Source of the DNA: Stappia sp. ES.058
Lineage (GTDB): Bacteria; Pseudomonadota; Alphaproteobacteria; Rhizobiales; Stappiaceae
Direction of reading: 5' to 3'
Assembly: GCF_900105595.1 (NCBI RefSeq)
Contig: NZ_LT629784.1
Location: 3,750,501 to 3,814,500, forward strand
Length of the DNA stretch: 64,000 bases
Part shown: positions 37,150-46,334 of the stretch, piece after piece
Layout: each line of letters starts with the position of its first letter
Position numbering within the stretch: position 1 is the stretch's first letter
Notes under the pieces: model-generated
The model's input: the letters and a program-made list of their open reading frames with translations, nothing else
What the model was told of the DNA's origin: nothing
Databases searched by the model: none
Translations under genes and position numbers: made by a program

Positions 37150-37817
37150 CGCCGCGCGCGGATCCGGCGGGCTTCATTCTTGCCAACACGCGGATCCACG
37201 CCGTGCCGCACGCGCCGGAGATCCGGCTCCACCTCGCCGACGAGGCGATGGATCTGTGGCAAAAGACCGAGGAGGATCTCGGCGCGCTCGGCCTGCCGCC
37301 GCCGTTCTGGGCCTTCGCCTGGGCCGGCGGGCAGGCGCTGGCCCGCTACATCCTCGACACGCCGGAGCTGGTCGCCGGTCGCCGCGTGCTCGACTTCGCC
37401 ACCGGCTCCGGCCTCGTCGCCATCGCCGCCGCCCGCGCCGGGGCGTCCCGCGTGCTGGCCTGCGACATCGATCCCTTCGCCCGGGCCGCAACCGGCGTGA
37501 ACGCCCGGCTGAACGAGGTCGAAATCGCCTGGGTGGAGACGGACCTTCTTCAGGGCGATCCGCCCGAGGTCGACGTGCTCTTCGCCGGCGACGTCTTTTA
37601 CGAAAAACCGATGGCGGACAAGATCCTGCCCTGGCTGGATCGGGCGCGGGCGCAAGGCGTCGACGTTCTCGTCGGCGATCCGGGACGCAGCTATCTGCCC
37701 ATGGACCGGCTCGACCGGCTTTCCACCTACGATGTGCCGGTCAACCGCTCGCTGGAAGACAACGCCATCAAGCGCTCCAGCGTGTTTCGGCTCCGTGCAA
37801 ACGACAGCCGAATCTGA
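37146..37817 (+). CDS. class I SAM-dependent methyltransferase (protein-lysine, ETFB-type)
   Basis: 223 residues from ATG 37146. Motif I VLDFATGSGLVAIAAA (about 85-100), acidic loop LACDIDPF, and motif DVLFAGDVFYEKPMADKILPWL, which fits the Nnt1/ETFB lysine methyltransferase family more than nucleic-acid enzymes. The N-terminal LPPPFWAFAWAGGQALARYI supports this. Likely methylates a lysine in a protein such as the electron-transfer flavoprotein beta subunit; the target here is an inference. Confidence 0.88.
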   Translation: MTPRADPAGFILANTRIHAVPHAPEIRLHLADEAMDLWQKTEEDLGALGLPPPFWAFAWAGGQALARYILDTPELVAGRRVLDFATGSGLVAIAAARAGASRVLACDIDPFARAATGVNARLNEVEIAWVETDLLQGDPPEVDVLFAGDVFYEKPMADKILPWLDRARAQGVDVLVGDPGRSYLPMDRLDRLSTYDVPVNRSLEDNAIKRSSVFRLRANDSRI

Positions 37818-37983
37818 CGTAGCGTCAGAAACGGCACCGGCAAACGCGCGCCGCGCAAGCGGTACGGGGGGCTTGCGCGAGAGGCGGTTTCTGGCGTCTG
37901 ATACGCGCCTCTTCACGGACGCGCCAGCGATTGCAGGGCCGCTCCGCCAAGTCTTGTACTCCGTCACCCAAGCCGAGGTCATC

Positions 37984-39153
37984 ATGCCGATCATCAACCG
38001 TTTCGCCGATCTCTCCGAGGAAATCACCGAGTGGCGCCGCGACATTCACGCCCATCCGGAACTTCTCTACGACACCCACCGCACGGCGGAACTGGTCGCG
38101 GAAAAGCTCAAGGCCTTCGGCGTGGACGAAATCGCCACCGGCATCGGCCGGACCGGCGTCGTCGGCGTGATCCGCGGCAAGACCGACACTTCCGGCAAGG
38201 TCATCGGCCTGCGCGCCGACATGGACGCACTCCCGCTTGAGGAGATCACCGGCAAGCCCTACGCCTCGACCATCCCCGGCAAGATGCACGCCTGCGGCCA
38301 TGACGGCCACACCGCGATGCTTTTGGGGGCTGCGAAATATCTCGCCGAGACCCGCAATTTCGACGGCACCGCCGTCGTCATCTTCCAGCCGGCGGAAGAG
38401 GGCGGGGCCGGCGCCAAGGCGATGATCGAGGACGGGCTTATGGACCGCTTCGGCATCCAGGAAGTCTTCGGCATGCACAATCTTCCCGGAGAGCCGGTCG
38501 GCACCTTCCACATTCGCCCGGGCGGCATCATGGCCGCCGCCGACCGCCTGCGCATCGAGATCGAGGGCACGGGCTGTCACGCGGCCAAGCCGCATGAAGG
38601 CGTCGACACCATCCTCGTCGGCACGCATATCGTGCAGGCGGTGCAGTCGATCGCCAGCCGCAACACCGATCCGCTGAAGTCGGTCGTGGTGTCGCTGACG
38701 ACCTTCAACGCCGGCTTCACCGACAACGTCATCCCGCAGACGGCCGTGCTGCGCGGCACGGTGCGCACGCTCGATCCCGAGATCCGAGACATGGCGGAAG
38801 CCCGGCTGAAGCAGATCGTGCCGACCATCGCCGAGGCCTTCGGTGCCAAGGCGACGATCCACTACAAGCGCGACTATCCGATCACCTCCAACCACGAGGC
38901 GCAGACCGAGTTTGCCGCCGGCATCGCCCGCGAGATCGCCGGCGCCGACAATGTCGACACCGACGTAGCCCCGACCATGGGCGGCGAGGACTTCTCGTTC
39001 ATGCTGGAGGAGCGCCCCGGCGCGTTCATCTTTGCCGGCAACGGCGACACGGCGATGCTCCATCACCCGGCCTACGACTTCAATGACGAGTTGATCCCCG
39101 TCGGTTGTTCCTACTGGGTGAAGCTCGTGGAAACCGCGATGAAGGCCGGCTGA
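37984..39153 (+). CDS. M20 family amidohydrolase (hippurate/N-acyl-amino-acid hydrolase type)
   Basis: 389 residues from ATG 37984; the frame is open upstream but the family starts at MPIINRFADLSEEITEWRRDIH. Metal-ligand motifs: MHACGHDGHTAMLLG, QPAEEGGAGAKAMIEDG with the catalytic Glu pair, GMHNLPG, and the last ligand His in AMLHHPAYDFND. A lid domain with GTGCHAAKPHEGVDTI lies between. Removes an acyl group from an N-acyl amino acid in the cytoplasm; exact substrate cannot be read. It is separated by 166 bp from the methyltransferase. Confidence 0.93.
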   Translation: MPIINRFADLSEEITEWRRDIHAHPELLYDTHRTAELVAEKLKAFGVDEIATGIGRTGVVGVIRGKTDTSGKVIGLRADMDALPLEEITGKPYASTIPGKMHACGHDGHTAMLLGAAKYLAETRNFDGTAVVIFQPAEEGGAGAKAMIEDGLMDRFGIQEVFGMHNLPGEPVGTFHIRPGGIMAAADRLRIEIEGTGCHAAKPHEGVDTILVGTHIVQAVQSIASRNTDPLKSVVVSLTTFNAGFTDNVIPQTAVLRGTVRTLDPEIRDMAEARLKQIVPTIAEAFGAKATIHYKRDYPITSNHEAQTEFAAGIAREIAGADNVDTDVAPTMGGEDFSFMLEERPGAFIFAGNGDTAMLHHPAYDFNDELIPVGCSYWVKLVETAMKAG

Positions 39154-39215
39154 CGCCGCCCCTGCGGGCGGCGACCCTCGCCGCCCGCGCCCCCGCCGGA
39201 GACCGTTCCCGCCTC

Positions 39216-40010
39216 ATGCCTTTTCTCCTGTCCCGCGTGTCCCTGCTGATCGCCTATGTGCTCGCCGGTGCGCTGGTGGGCGTGGTTCTCATACATCCCG
39301 CCGTTCTCCTCGTTGTCTGGGCGGAGGTCAGCCGCCTGTCGCCGGACGCGCCGGCCCTCGGTGATTTCCTGAGCGACCGGCTGCTGCTGCTCGTCGTGCC
39401 GCGTCACCTCAACATGACGCTTGCCTTCGCCGCCATCGGCGCGGTCGTCGGCCTCGGCTTCGGCATCGCCACGCGCTCCTATCTCGAAGCGACACGAGGC
39501 CTGCGCTTCTTCCGCGAGATCCACGGAGAGGAGATCCCGGACCTCATCGCCGGCGGGGAAACGGCGGAGGTCGAGTTCAAGTCAACGATGCGTTGGGACC
39601 TCAGGGAAGACCGCGTCAACAAGGCGCTTGAAACGGTGATCGCCAAGACCGTCGCCGGTTTCCTGAACGCCCGCGGCGGACGGCTTTTGATCGGCGTGGC
39701 CGACGACGGCACCGTGCTCGGGCTGGAAAAGGATTACGCCACATTGCGCAATCCGGGCCGTGACGCCTTCGAACAGACCATCGTCGGGATCATCACGAAA
39801 TTCCTCGGCGGCGACCTCTGTCCGGCGCTGCAGACCACCTTCGCGCAAGTCGCGGGCAAGGATGTCTGCATGATCCTGGTGCAGCCGGCGCCGCGCGCGG
39901 TCTATCTGACCGACGCCGGAAAGCTGCACTTTTACGTGCGTAGCGGCAATTCCACCCGCCAGCTCGACCTGCGCGAGGCGATGGACTACGCCCGTACCCG
40001 CTGGACCTGA
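39216..40010 (+). CDS. membrane protein with AlbA_2 (Schlafen-like) DNA-binding domain
   Basis: 264 residues from ATG 39216. Two N-terminal transmembrane helices (about 5-33 and 66-88). A cytoplasmic AlbA_2/AAA_4 domain follows: ETAEVEFKSTMRWDL, KTVAGFLNARGGRLLIGVAD (116-178 region) and DGTVLGLEKDY, the classical signature, then YVRSGNSTRQLD near the end. Proteins with this domain are usually soluble regulators or helicase-linked; the membrane-anchored form is less common. Probably cotranscribed with the TauE-type gene 6 bp downstream. Confidence 0.85.
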   Translation: MPFLLSRVSLLIAYVLAGALVGVVLIHPAVLLVVWAEVSRLSPDAPALGDFLSDRLLLLVVPRHLNMTLAFAAIGAVVGLGFGIATRSYLEATRGLRFFREIHGEEIPDLIAGGETAEVEFKSTMRWDLREDRVNKALETVIAKTVAGFLNARGGRLLIGVADDGTVLGLEKDYATLRNPGRDAFEQTIVGIITKFLGGDLCPALQTTFAQVAGKDVCMILVQPAPRAVYLTDAGKLHFYVRSGNSTRQLDLREAMDYARTRWT

Positions 40011-40016
40011 CCGCGC

Positions 40017-40796
40017 ATGACACCCGATGCTCTTCTTGATTTGCTGTTGCCCGCGGACCTTTCCGGCCTGACCGCGGCCCTCCTGATCGCCGCCAGTTTC
40101 GCGACCTCGGCCGTCTCCGCCGCCTTCGGTCTCGGCGGCGGCATCATGCTGATCGCGGTGATGGCCCAGGTACTGCCTGCCGCCGCCATCGTGCCCGTGC
40201 ATGGCGCGGTGCAGACAGGGTCGAACGCCGGGCGCGCACTCGTGCTGCTGCGCCACGTCGACTGGCCGGTGGCGCTCTGGTTCCTGGCCGGCGCGCTTGT
40301 CGGCGCATTCGCCGGAGGCGCACTCGCGATCCGGTTGCCGGCGGAATTGCTGCGCATCGGCATCGGGCTGTTCGTCCTGTGGTTCATCTGGGGACCGACG
40401 CCCCGGTTCCAGCACATGCGTAAACGCGCCATGACGGCGGCCGGTCTCATCGCCACCTTCTTGAGCATGATCTTCGGTGCCGGCGGTCCGATTGGCGGCG
40501 CGGTGCTCTCCACACTCGGCCTCGCGCGCCAGCCCTTCGTTGCCACGCAGGCAACAACGGCGCTGATGTCGCATGTTCTGAAACTGGTGGTCTTCGGCCT
40601 GCTCGGCTTCGCATTCGCCCCCTGGCTCGGCCTCATCGCCCTGATGATCGCTAGTGGCTTCCTTGGAACGCTTGCCGGGGCCAACCTCCTGGGGCGCATG
40701 CCGGAGAACATCTTTCGCACCGGCTTCCGCATTGTTATGACCGGTCTCGCATTCAGTCTCATCCTGCGCGGCACCGCCTCCCTTCTCGCGTTTTGA
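40017..40796 (+). CDS. TauE/SafE family sulfite/sulfonate exporter-like permease
   Basis: 259 residues with about eight transmembrane helices in two related halves. The N-terminal repeat has ATSAVSAAFGLGGGIMLIAVMAQVLP and the second FLSMIFGAGGPIGGAVLS, typical glycine-rich TauE/SafE turns. Transports an organic or inorganic sulfur anion, or other small anion, across the inner membrane; direction and substrate are not evident. Start ATG 40017. Confidence 0.92.
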   Translation: MTPDALLDLLLPADLSGLTAALLIAASFATSAVSAAFGLGGGIMLIAVMAQVLPAAAIVPVHGAVQTGSNAGRALVLLRHVDWPVALWFLAGALVGAFAGGALAIRLPAELLRIGIGLFVLWFIWGPTPRFQHMRKRAMTAAGLIATFLSMIFGAGGPIGGAVLSTLGLARQPFVATQATTALMSHVLKLVVFGLLGFAFAPWLGLIALMIASGFLGTLAGANLLGRMPENIFRTGFRIVMTGLAFSLILRGTASLLAF

Positions 40797-40839
40797 ACCT
40801 GTCCACGCAGCGCCCACCGCCCGTCAAAAGGATTTCGCC

Positions 40840-41778
40840 ATGCCCGTCACCCGCTCCGACATCGAGGACGCCCAGGGGCGCATTTCCGGCCATATCCGTC
40901 GCACGCCGGTGATCGAGAGCGGCGCCGGCAGCTTCGGCCTGGCGGAATCAGTCAACCTGAAGCTTGAGCTCCTGCAGCATTCCGGCTCGTTCAAGGCGCG
41001 CGGCGCCTTCAACACGCTGCTGTCGGAGGATGTTCCGGCCGGGGGCGTGGCGGCCGCCTCCGGCGGCAATCATGGCGCGGCCGTCGCCTATGCCGCGCGC
41101 AGCCTGGGATATCCGGGCGACATCTTCGTGCCGGAAACCTCCGCGCCCGCCAAGATCGCCCGCATCCGCAGCTACGGCGCCAGTCTGCACGTCGGCGGCG
41201 CCCGCTACGCCGACGCGGCCGAGGCCTGCGCGCTTCACCGTGCCAGAACCGGCGCCATGGACATTCACGCCTATGATGCGCCCGGCACCATCGCCGGACA
41301 GGGAACGGTCGCGCTGGAGTGGCTGGAGCAGGTTCCGGATCTCGATACCGTGCTGATCGCGGTCGGCGGCGGCGGACTGATCTCCGGCTGCGCGGTCTGG
41401 CTGCACGAAAAGGTCAAGGTCGTCGCCGTCGAGCCGGAAGGCGCCTGCGCCCTTCATGCAGCACTCAAGGCCGGTCACCCCGTCGATGTCGCCGTCGACA
41501 GCCTCGCCGCCGACAGTCTTGGCGCGAAGCGCTGCGGCGATCTGGTCTATGCGCTGTCGGCACCGCGCGTCACCGAGAGCGTGACGGTCACGGACGCGGC
41601 CATTCGCGACGCCCAGACCCGGCTGTGGACGGACCTCCAGGTCGCCGCCGAACCGGGCGGGGCGGCTGCGCTTGCGGCACTGACCGGCGGCGCCTATCGC
41701 GCCAGCCCCGGCGAACGCATCGGCGTGTTGGTCTGCGGCGGCAATGTCGCGCTCGACACCATCGCAACACCCGCCTGA
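40840..41778 (+). CDS. threonine/serine dehydratase-like PLP enzyme
   Basis: 312 residues, fold type II PLP enzyme. Schiff-base lysine in SGSFKARGAFNTLL (about residues 47-60), phosphate-handling SGGNHGAAVAYAA, and the glycine loop AVGGGGLISG. It lacks the regulatory ACT domain of biosynthetic IlvA, so a catabolic threonine or serine dehydratase, or 3-hydroxyaspartate-type ammonia-lyase, is more probable. GTGTGAAAAAGG-like spacing before ATG is unremarkable. Single gene upstream of leuB. Confidence 0.88.
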   Translation: MPVTRSDIEDAQGRISGHIRRTPVIESGAGSFGLAESVNLKLELLQHSGSFKARGAFNTLLSEDVPAGGVAAASGGNHGAAVAYAARSLGYPGDIFVPETSAPAKIARIRSYGASLHVGGARYADAAEACALHRARTGAMDIHAYDAPGTIAGQGTVALEWLEQVPDLDTVLIAVGGGGLISGCAVWLHEKVKVVAVEPEGACALHAALKAGHPVDVAVDSLAADSLGAKRCGDLVYALSAPRVTESVTVTDAAIRDAQTRLWTDLQVAAEPGGAAALAALTGGAYRASPGERIGVLVCGGNVALDTIATPA

Positions 41779-41883
41779 TGTCGCCGCGCCCACACGCTTG
41801 CAGGTTCATCTGGCTTGCCAAGATGGACGCGAAGATTTAGCAAATTCGCAACAACCCGAACACGAACCGAGGAAACGCATCCC

Positions 41884-42996
41884 ATGTCAACGCACAAGCT
41901 CCTGCTCCTGCCCGGCGACGGCATCGGCCCGGAAATCATGGAGGAAGTGAAAAAGATCCTCGCATGGTTCAACGCGCGCGGCGGAACGCAGTTCGAGACC
42001 GAAACGGATCTCGTCGGCGGCGCGGCCTATGACTCCCACGGCCAGGCGATCTCGGACGCGGCGATGGAAAAGGCGATGGCGGCGGACGCCGTTCTCTTCG
42101 GCGCGGTCGGCGGCCCGAAGTGGGACAGCGTCGCCTATGACGTGCGCCCGGAAGCCGGCCTTTTGCGCCTGCGAAAGGACATGCAGCTCTTCGCCAACCT
42201 GCGTCCGGCGATCTGCTACCCCGCGCTTGCCGATGCCTCCTCGCTCAAGCGCGACGTGATCGAGGGCCTCGACATCCTGATCCTGCGCGAGCTCACCGGC
42301 GGCGTCTACTTCGGCGAGCCGAAGGAAATCACCGATCTCGGCAACGGGCAGAAGCGCGCCGTCGATACGCAGGTCTACGAGAGCTACGAGATCGACCGCA
42401 TCGCGCGCGCCGCCTTCGAGCTGGCCCGCACCCGCCAGGGCAAGGTCACCTCGATGGAAAAGCGCAACGTCATGAAGTCCGGCGTGCTCTGGAACGAGGT
42501 CGTCACCCAGACCCATGCCGATGGCTATGAAGACGTCACGCTGGAGCACATGCTGGCCGATGCAGGCGGCATGCAGCTCGTGCGCTGGCCCAAGCAGTTC
42601 GACGTGATCGTCACCGACAACCTGTTCGGCGACATGCTGTCGGATGTGGCCGCCATGCTCACCGGCTCGCTCGGCATGCTGCCGTCGGCCTCGCTCGGCG
42701 CCGTCGATGCCGCGTCCGGCAAGCGCAAGGCGCTCTATGAGCCTGTCCACGGCTCCGCACCGGACATCGCCGGCACCGGCAAGGCCAATCCGATCGCCAT
42801 GATCGCGAGCTTCGGCATGGCGCTGCGCTACTCCTTCGAGCGCATCGAGGATGCCGACCTGCTGGACAAGGCGATTGCCGCGACCCTCGACAAGGGCCTG
42901 CGCACCGCCGACATCGCCGCTGCCGGAGCGGCGACCATCAGCACCGTCGAAATGGGCGACGCCATCGTTGCCGAACTCGACGCGCTCAGCGCCTGA
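41884..42996 (+). CDS. leuB: 3-isopropylmalate dehydrogenase
   Basis: 370 residues from ATG 41884 ([19 protein letters not shown]). Oxidative decarboxylation of 3-isopropylmalate in leucine synthesis. Motifs: VGGPKWD, the substrate-binding arginines in [27 protein letters not shown], the catalytic Tyr/Lys, and the metal site [18 protein letters not shown], then [16 protein letters not shown] for cofactor binding. A strong terminator follows 59 bp later. Confidence 0.97.
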   Translation: MSTHKLLLLPGDGIGPEIMEEVKKILAWFNARGGTQFETETDLVGGAAYDSHGQAISDAAMEKAMAADAVLFGAVGGPKWDSVAYDVRPEAGLLRLRKDMQLFANLRPAICYPALADASSLKRDVIEGLDILILRELTGGVYFGEPKEITDLGNGQKRAVDTQVYESYEIDRIARAAFELARTRQGKVTSMEKRNVMKSGVLWNEVVTQTHADGYEDVTLEHMLADAGGMQLVRWPKQFDVIVTDNLFGDMLSDVAAMLTGSLGMLPSASLGAVDAASGKRKALYEPVHGSAPDIAGTGKANPIAMIASFGMALRYSFERIEDADLLDKAIAATLDKGLRTADIAAAGAATISTVEMGDAIVAELDALSA

Positions 42997-43055
42997 GGGA
43001 TCGAATTGTCCGGACACCCCGGACACTCGAAACGACAACCGCTGAAACAAATAAA

Positions 43056-43084
43056 GGCCGGCTGCACCCCGCAGCCGGCCTTTT
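43056..43084 (+). terminator. Rho-independent terminator after leuB
   Basis: Perfect 10-bp stem GGCCGGCTGC/GCAGCCGGCC with loop ACCCC, then TTTT. Preceded by AAATAAA, which could serve the convergent Trm112 gene on the minus strand. Confidence 0.9.
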
Positions 43085-43171
43085 GCTTTGAACGGCCGCG
43101 TCTTAACGCGGCGTGTGGGGTACCGTCGGCAGGCGCGACTTGGGGAAACACGGTCAGACCTGCCGCGCGGT

Positions 43172-43381
43172 TCAGCCTTTCTGCACCGGCGCGTCGTCGA
43201 TCGGCCGCGCCTCGTCGGGCAGCATGATCGGAATGCCGTCGCGGATCGGATAGGCGAGCTTGGCCGCGCGCGAGATCAGTTCCTGACTGGCCGCGTCGTA
43301 TTCCAGCGTCGTCTTGGTGAGCGGACAGACCAGAAGCTCCAGCAGCTTGCGGTCGAGGGCGTGTGCGGGTTCGGATGCCAT
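43172..43381 (-). CDS. Trm112 family protein
   Basis: 69 residues from ATG 43381 ([23 protein letters not shown]). The Trm112/YcaR fold is shown by [17 protein letters not shown] and [19 protein letters not shown]. Only one cysteine of a possible zinc knuckle is kept, which is common in bacterial forms. In other organisms Trm112 activates tRNA and release-factor methyltransferases; the bacterial role is less clear. 43 bp downstream of the LonN gene. Confidence 0.92.
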   Translation of the reverse strand: MASEPAHALDRKLLELLVCPLTKTTLEYDAASQELISRAAKLAYPIRDGIPIMLPDEARPIDDAPVQKG

Positions 43382-43424
43382 AATCTCAAGTCTCCACGGA
43401 TCGCACGGCAGGCACCGCGTCAAT

Positions 43425-44102
43425 CTATTGCAGCGTGACGCCGTCGTCCTGCTTCTTGGCGAGGTCCACCTCGGTCAGCGCCACCAGCGTGTCGGCCCGC
43501 GTCCTGAGGTCGGGGGCTTCCAGCAGGGCCTGCTTTTCCGCCGGGCCATAGGGGCTCATCATCGACAGCGCATTGACCAGCACCTCGGTGGAGGCACGAT
43601 CGATGCTGTCCCAGTCGGCCTCAAGGTCATTTGCATCGAGATAGGTTCGAAGCGCGCTCACCAGACCGTCGCGGTCGACATCGCCCTCGCCCTCGCCGGT
43701 CTCGAAATCGACCGCGAATTCCTCCACGGATATTCGCCCGATGCGATAGGGGGTCACCGTTTCCAGCTCTTCCGAGAGCGTGAACCGGGTAACCCCGGTG
43801 AGGGTGACCAGACAGGGTCCGTCGCCGGTTTCCTGATAGGCGACGATCCGCCCCAGACAGCCGATGCCGACCAGCGGGGGCTTTTCCGCCTGCTCGACCC
43901 CGGAGATCGAAAAATCGGGCTGGATCATGCCGACAAGCCGGTCGCCACGCAAAGCGGCGTCGACCATCGCAAGATAGCGCGGTTCGAAAATATTGAGCGG
44001 CATCTGTGCCTTGGGAAGAAGCACGGCGCCGGTGAGCGGAAACAGCGGCACGGTCTGAGGCAGATCCTCAGGCCCGGAATAGGTTGCGTTGCCAGCAAGC
44101 AT
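43425..44102 (-). CDS. LON peptidase substrate-binding domain protein
   Basis: 225 residues from ATG 44102; a second ATG six bases upstream is too near the GAGAG site. A single Lon N-terminal (LonN) domain: [34 protein letters not shown] (cited in parts) and [15 protein letters not shown]. No ATPase or protease domain follows, so it is the stand-alone form. Located between Trm112 and CnoX, a set that recurs in this group and points to protein quality control. Confidence 0.92.
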   Translation of the reverse strand: MLAGNATYSGPEDLPQTVPLFPLTGAVLLPKAQMPLNIFEPRYLAMVDAALRGDRLVGMIQPDFSISGVEQAEKPPLVGIGCLGRIVAYQETGDGPCLVTLTGVTRFTLSEELETVTPYRIGRISVEEFAVDFETGEGEGDVDRDGLVSALRTYLDANDLEADWDSIDRASTEVLVNALSMMSPYGPAEKQALLEAPDLRTRADTLVALTEVDLAKKQDDGVTLQ

Positions 44103-44208
44103 GCACATCACTCTCGTTTGCGGCGGTTCCAACTATATGGGCCGAGACCGGACGGGGACCACCCGTCCCGGTCATGCCGGATTGTGCCGCGTTCGATGCC
44201 GCTTACGC

Positions 44209-45252
44209 TCAGCGGAACAAAACGGACGACAGGCGTCGGCGTCCATAACCGGTCGCGGGGTCTTTCGGACCCCAGGCCTCGAAGAATTGAAGGAGCTGGA
44301 GCCGCGCGCCATCCTCGTTCCACTCCCGATCCCTGCGAACGATCTCGATCAGGTGATCGACCGCCTTTTCCTTGTCCGGTCCCGATCCGAGTGCGACCGC
44401 GAGATCGAAGCGCGCCTGATGGTCGTCCGGATCGGCCTCGATGCGCGCTTCCAGCTCGGCAAGATCGCCAAGCGAATCCGCCTGTTCGGAAACCTCGATG
44501 GCCGCGCGCGCGGCTGCGATCGCCGGATCATTGGCGATGCTTTCCGGCGCGGCCTCAAGCACTTCCCTTGCCCTTGCGACATCGCCGGTGGCCACCATGC
44601 ATTGTGCCAGACCGCCGAAGGCCTTGGCGTTTTCCGCCTCCATCGACAGGACGCCGGCATAGAGTTCCGCCGCGCGGGCAAGATCGCCCGCTTCATGCGC
44701 CGCATCGGCCTCGGCCAGCACCTGTTCCGCTTCGCTCGGGCCGACCGGGCCGGCGACGCGTTCGATGAACGACTTGATCTGGCTTTCCGGCTGAACGCCC
44801 ATGAAGCCGTCGAGCGGCTGGCCGTTCTTGAAGGCGATCACCGCCGGGATCGACTGAATGCCGAGCTGGCTTGCGATTTCGGGGTTCTCGTCGATGTTCA
44901 TTTTCGCCAGCACCACGGCGCCGCGTGCGGTCTCGACCGCCTTTTCCAGAATCGGCGTCAATTGCTTGCACGGGCCACACCATGGCGCCCAGAAATCGAC
45001 GAGAACGGGCCGTTCGCGCGAAGCCTCGATCACGTCGCTCATGAATGTCTGCGTCGTGACGTCAATGATCACCTCGCCCGCGGCCGCGCCCCCGGCAGGC
45101 GCCGGTCGGGCAAGATCGCCCACCAGCCCCACATCCGGCCCGGGAGCCGGCGTCGCGGGCTGGCCTGCAGCGGGCTGACCCGCTCCCGGCGTCGGCGCAC
45201 CGCCAAAGCTGCCGCCGAAACTGCCGCCGACCGAAAACCCGTCATTGCTCAT
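44209..45252 (-). CDS. CnoX-type thioredoxin with TPR domain
   Basis: 347 residues from ATG 45252 (MSNDGFSVGGSFGGSF). Residues 1-55 are Gly/Pro/Ala-rich and disordered. A thioredoxin domain follows with the redox pair Cys92 and Cys95 in FWAPWCGPCKQL, and cis-Pro in IQSIPAVIAFKNG. TPR-like helices fill the rest. This is the YbbN/CnoX family of chaperedoxins, which protect substrates from oxidation and hand them to GroEL. The full CxxC suggests it is redox-active, unlike the E. coli form. Promoter region holds nothing notable. Confidence 0.93.
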   Translation of the reverse strand: MSNDGFSVGGSFGGSFGGAPTPGAGQPAAGQPATPAPGPDVGLVGDLARPAPAGGAAAGEVIIDVTTQTFMSDVIEASRERPVLVDFWAPWCGPCKQLTPILEKAVETARGAVVLAKMNIDENPEIASQLGIQSIPAVIAFKNGQPLDGFMGVQPESQIKSFIERVAGPVGPSEAEQVLAEADAAHEAGDLARAAELYAGVLSMEAENAKAFGGLAQCMVATGDVARAREVLEAAPESIANDPAIAAARAAIEVSEQADSLGDLAELEARIEADPDDHQARFDLAVALGSGPDKEKAVDHLIEIVRRDREWNEDGARLQLLQFFEAWGPKDPATGYGRRRLSSVLFR

Positions 45253-45349
45253 GGTTTCTAATCCCCAATCCCGCGTCGGCGTTTCAATGAAAAACGCGCG
45301 CGCATATCCGTGTGCGTGACGCCTAACATGGGCGCCTTGCGGTAAAATT

Positions 45350-45877
45350 TCAAACGGCGCCCGATGCATCGCCCGCGTCTGCGGCAACCGGCAGGACCTG
45401 CGGGTCATGACCGCAGGCCGCGACGAACCGTTTCAGGTCGTCGGCCGCGATCGTTGTCGTTGCCGTGTTTTGAAGCGGATGGAAGTTGAGCGGGTCCACG
45501 GCCATCATGGCGGCATCGAGAACCGGTGTGATGCGCTGCGCCGCGCGGTCGTTGATCAGCGCAAACGGCGTGACCGATCCAGGCTCGACGCCGAGCACCT
45601 CCATCAAAAGGTCCGCCTTGCCGAAGGACACCCGGCCCTGAGCGCCGATTTTCTGGTGGATCGACTTCAGGTCGATTTCCGCATCATGCAATGCGACCAC
45701 CAGAAAGAGGCGTCCCTTTTTGTCCTTCAGGAACAGGTTTTTGGTGTGCCCACCCGGGATTGTGTCGTGCAGTCCCCCGGACTCCGCCACAGTGAAAACC
45801 GCAGGGTGGTCTTGCGTTGTGGTCTCGATGCCGAGGCTTTCGAGAAACGTCAGGAGTTCGGATCGCGTCGCCGGCAT
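45350..45877 (-). CDS. prolyl-tRNA synthetase-associated (YbaK/ProX) editing domain protein
   Basis: 175 residues: one YbaK/EbsC domain. Motifs: HPAVFTVAESG, GGHTKNLFLKDKKGRLFLV with the catalytic Lys, and DLLMEVLGVEPGSVTPFAL followed by NDRAA. Stand-alone editing factor that deacylates mischarged tRNA-Pro, in this sequence type most like the Ala-tRNA(Pro) deacylase ProXp-ala. Single gene; 98 bp lies before the CnoX start. Confidence 0.92.
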   Translation of the reverse strand: MPATRSELLTFLESLGIETTTQDHPAVFTVAESGGLHDTIPGGHTKNLFLKDKKGRLFLVVALHDAEIDLKSIHQKIGAQGRVSFGKADLLMEVLGVEPGSVTPFALINDRAAQRITPVLDAAMMAVDPLNFHPLQNTATTTIAADDLKRFVAACGHDPQVLPVAADAGDASGAV

Positions 45878-46092
45878 GGGACCTCGCGGGGATGAGGGTG
45901 CATTTCTGACGGTTTGTCGCGGCGCATCCGCTCACCGCCGTCCGTGATGCCTGCTGTAGCCGAGCGGTGCCCACCGACACAAGCGGTTCGCGAAGAGGCG
46001 CCGGGAAATCATCTTGCCGGGCGCCGCCGCGGCCGGAAATCCACTGGCAATCCACAGGCCGGGCACGGCAGTCGAAGAAGCGAAAAAGGCTG

Positions 46093-46123
46093 TTGCAATC
46101 CCCGCTTTGTTGGTTCATATACA
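46093..46123 (+). promoter_or_regulatory. probable sigma-70 promoter of tRNA-Gly
   Basis: TTGCAA (46093-46098) and CATATA (46116-46121) are spaced by 17 bp, about 44 bp before the tRNA. The alternate -10 TATACA would give 19 bp. The surroundings are AT-richer than the flanks. No other gene starts here. Confidence 0.45.
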
Positions 46124-46164
46124 GCCCACCTCAGGCCCCGGCGCGAACCGGCGGCCACATGGAT

Positions 46165-46239
46165 GCGGGCGTAGCTCAGGGGTAGAGCACAACCTTGCCA
46201 AGGTTGGGGTCGTGAGTTCGAATCTCATCGCCCGCTCCA
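46165..46239 (+). tRNA. tRNA-Gly (anticodon GCC)
   Basis: 75 nt with encoded CCA. Acceptor GCGGGCG pairs with CGCCCGC; anticodon stem CAACC/GGTTG with loop TTGCCAA gives anticodon GCC; T arm has GTTCGAATC. Discriminator is T, as for glycine tRNAs. Confidence 0.97.
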
Positions 46240-46334
46240 AAATTTCTCTCAAAATCATCAACTCTTGAGATCAATTTCAGCAAAATTGATGCTGAAATTG
46301 CGAAACGTGTGTCGAATTGCAGCGATTTGCAGCG

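Noticed and set aside
46014..46268. 84-codon plus-strand frame with SSGVEHNLAKVGVVSSNL
   Set aside because: Translation of the tRNA-Gly gene.
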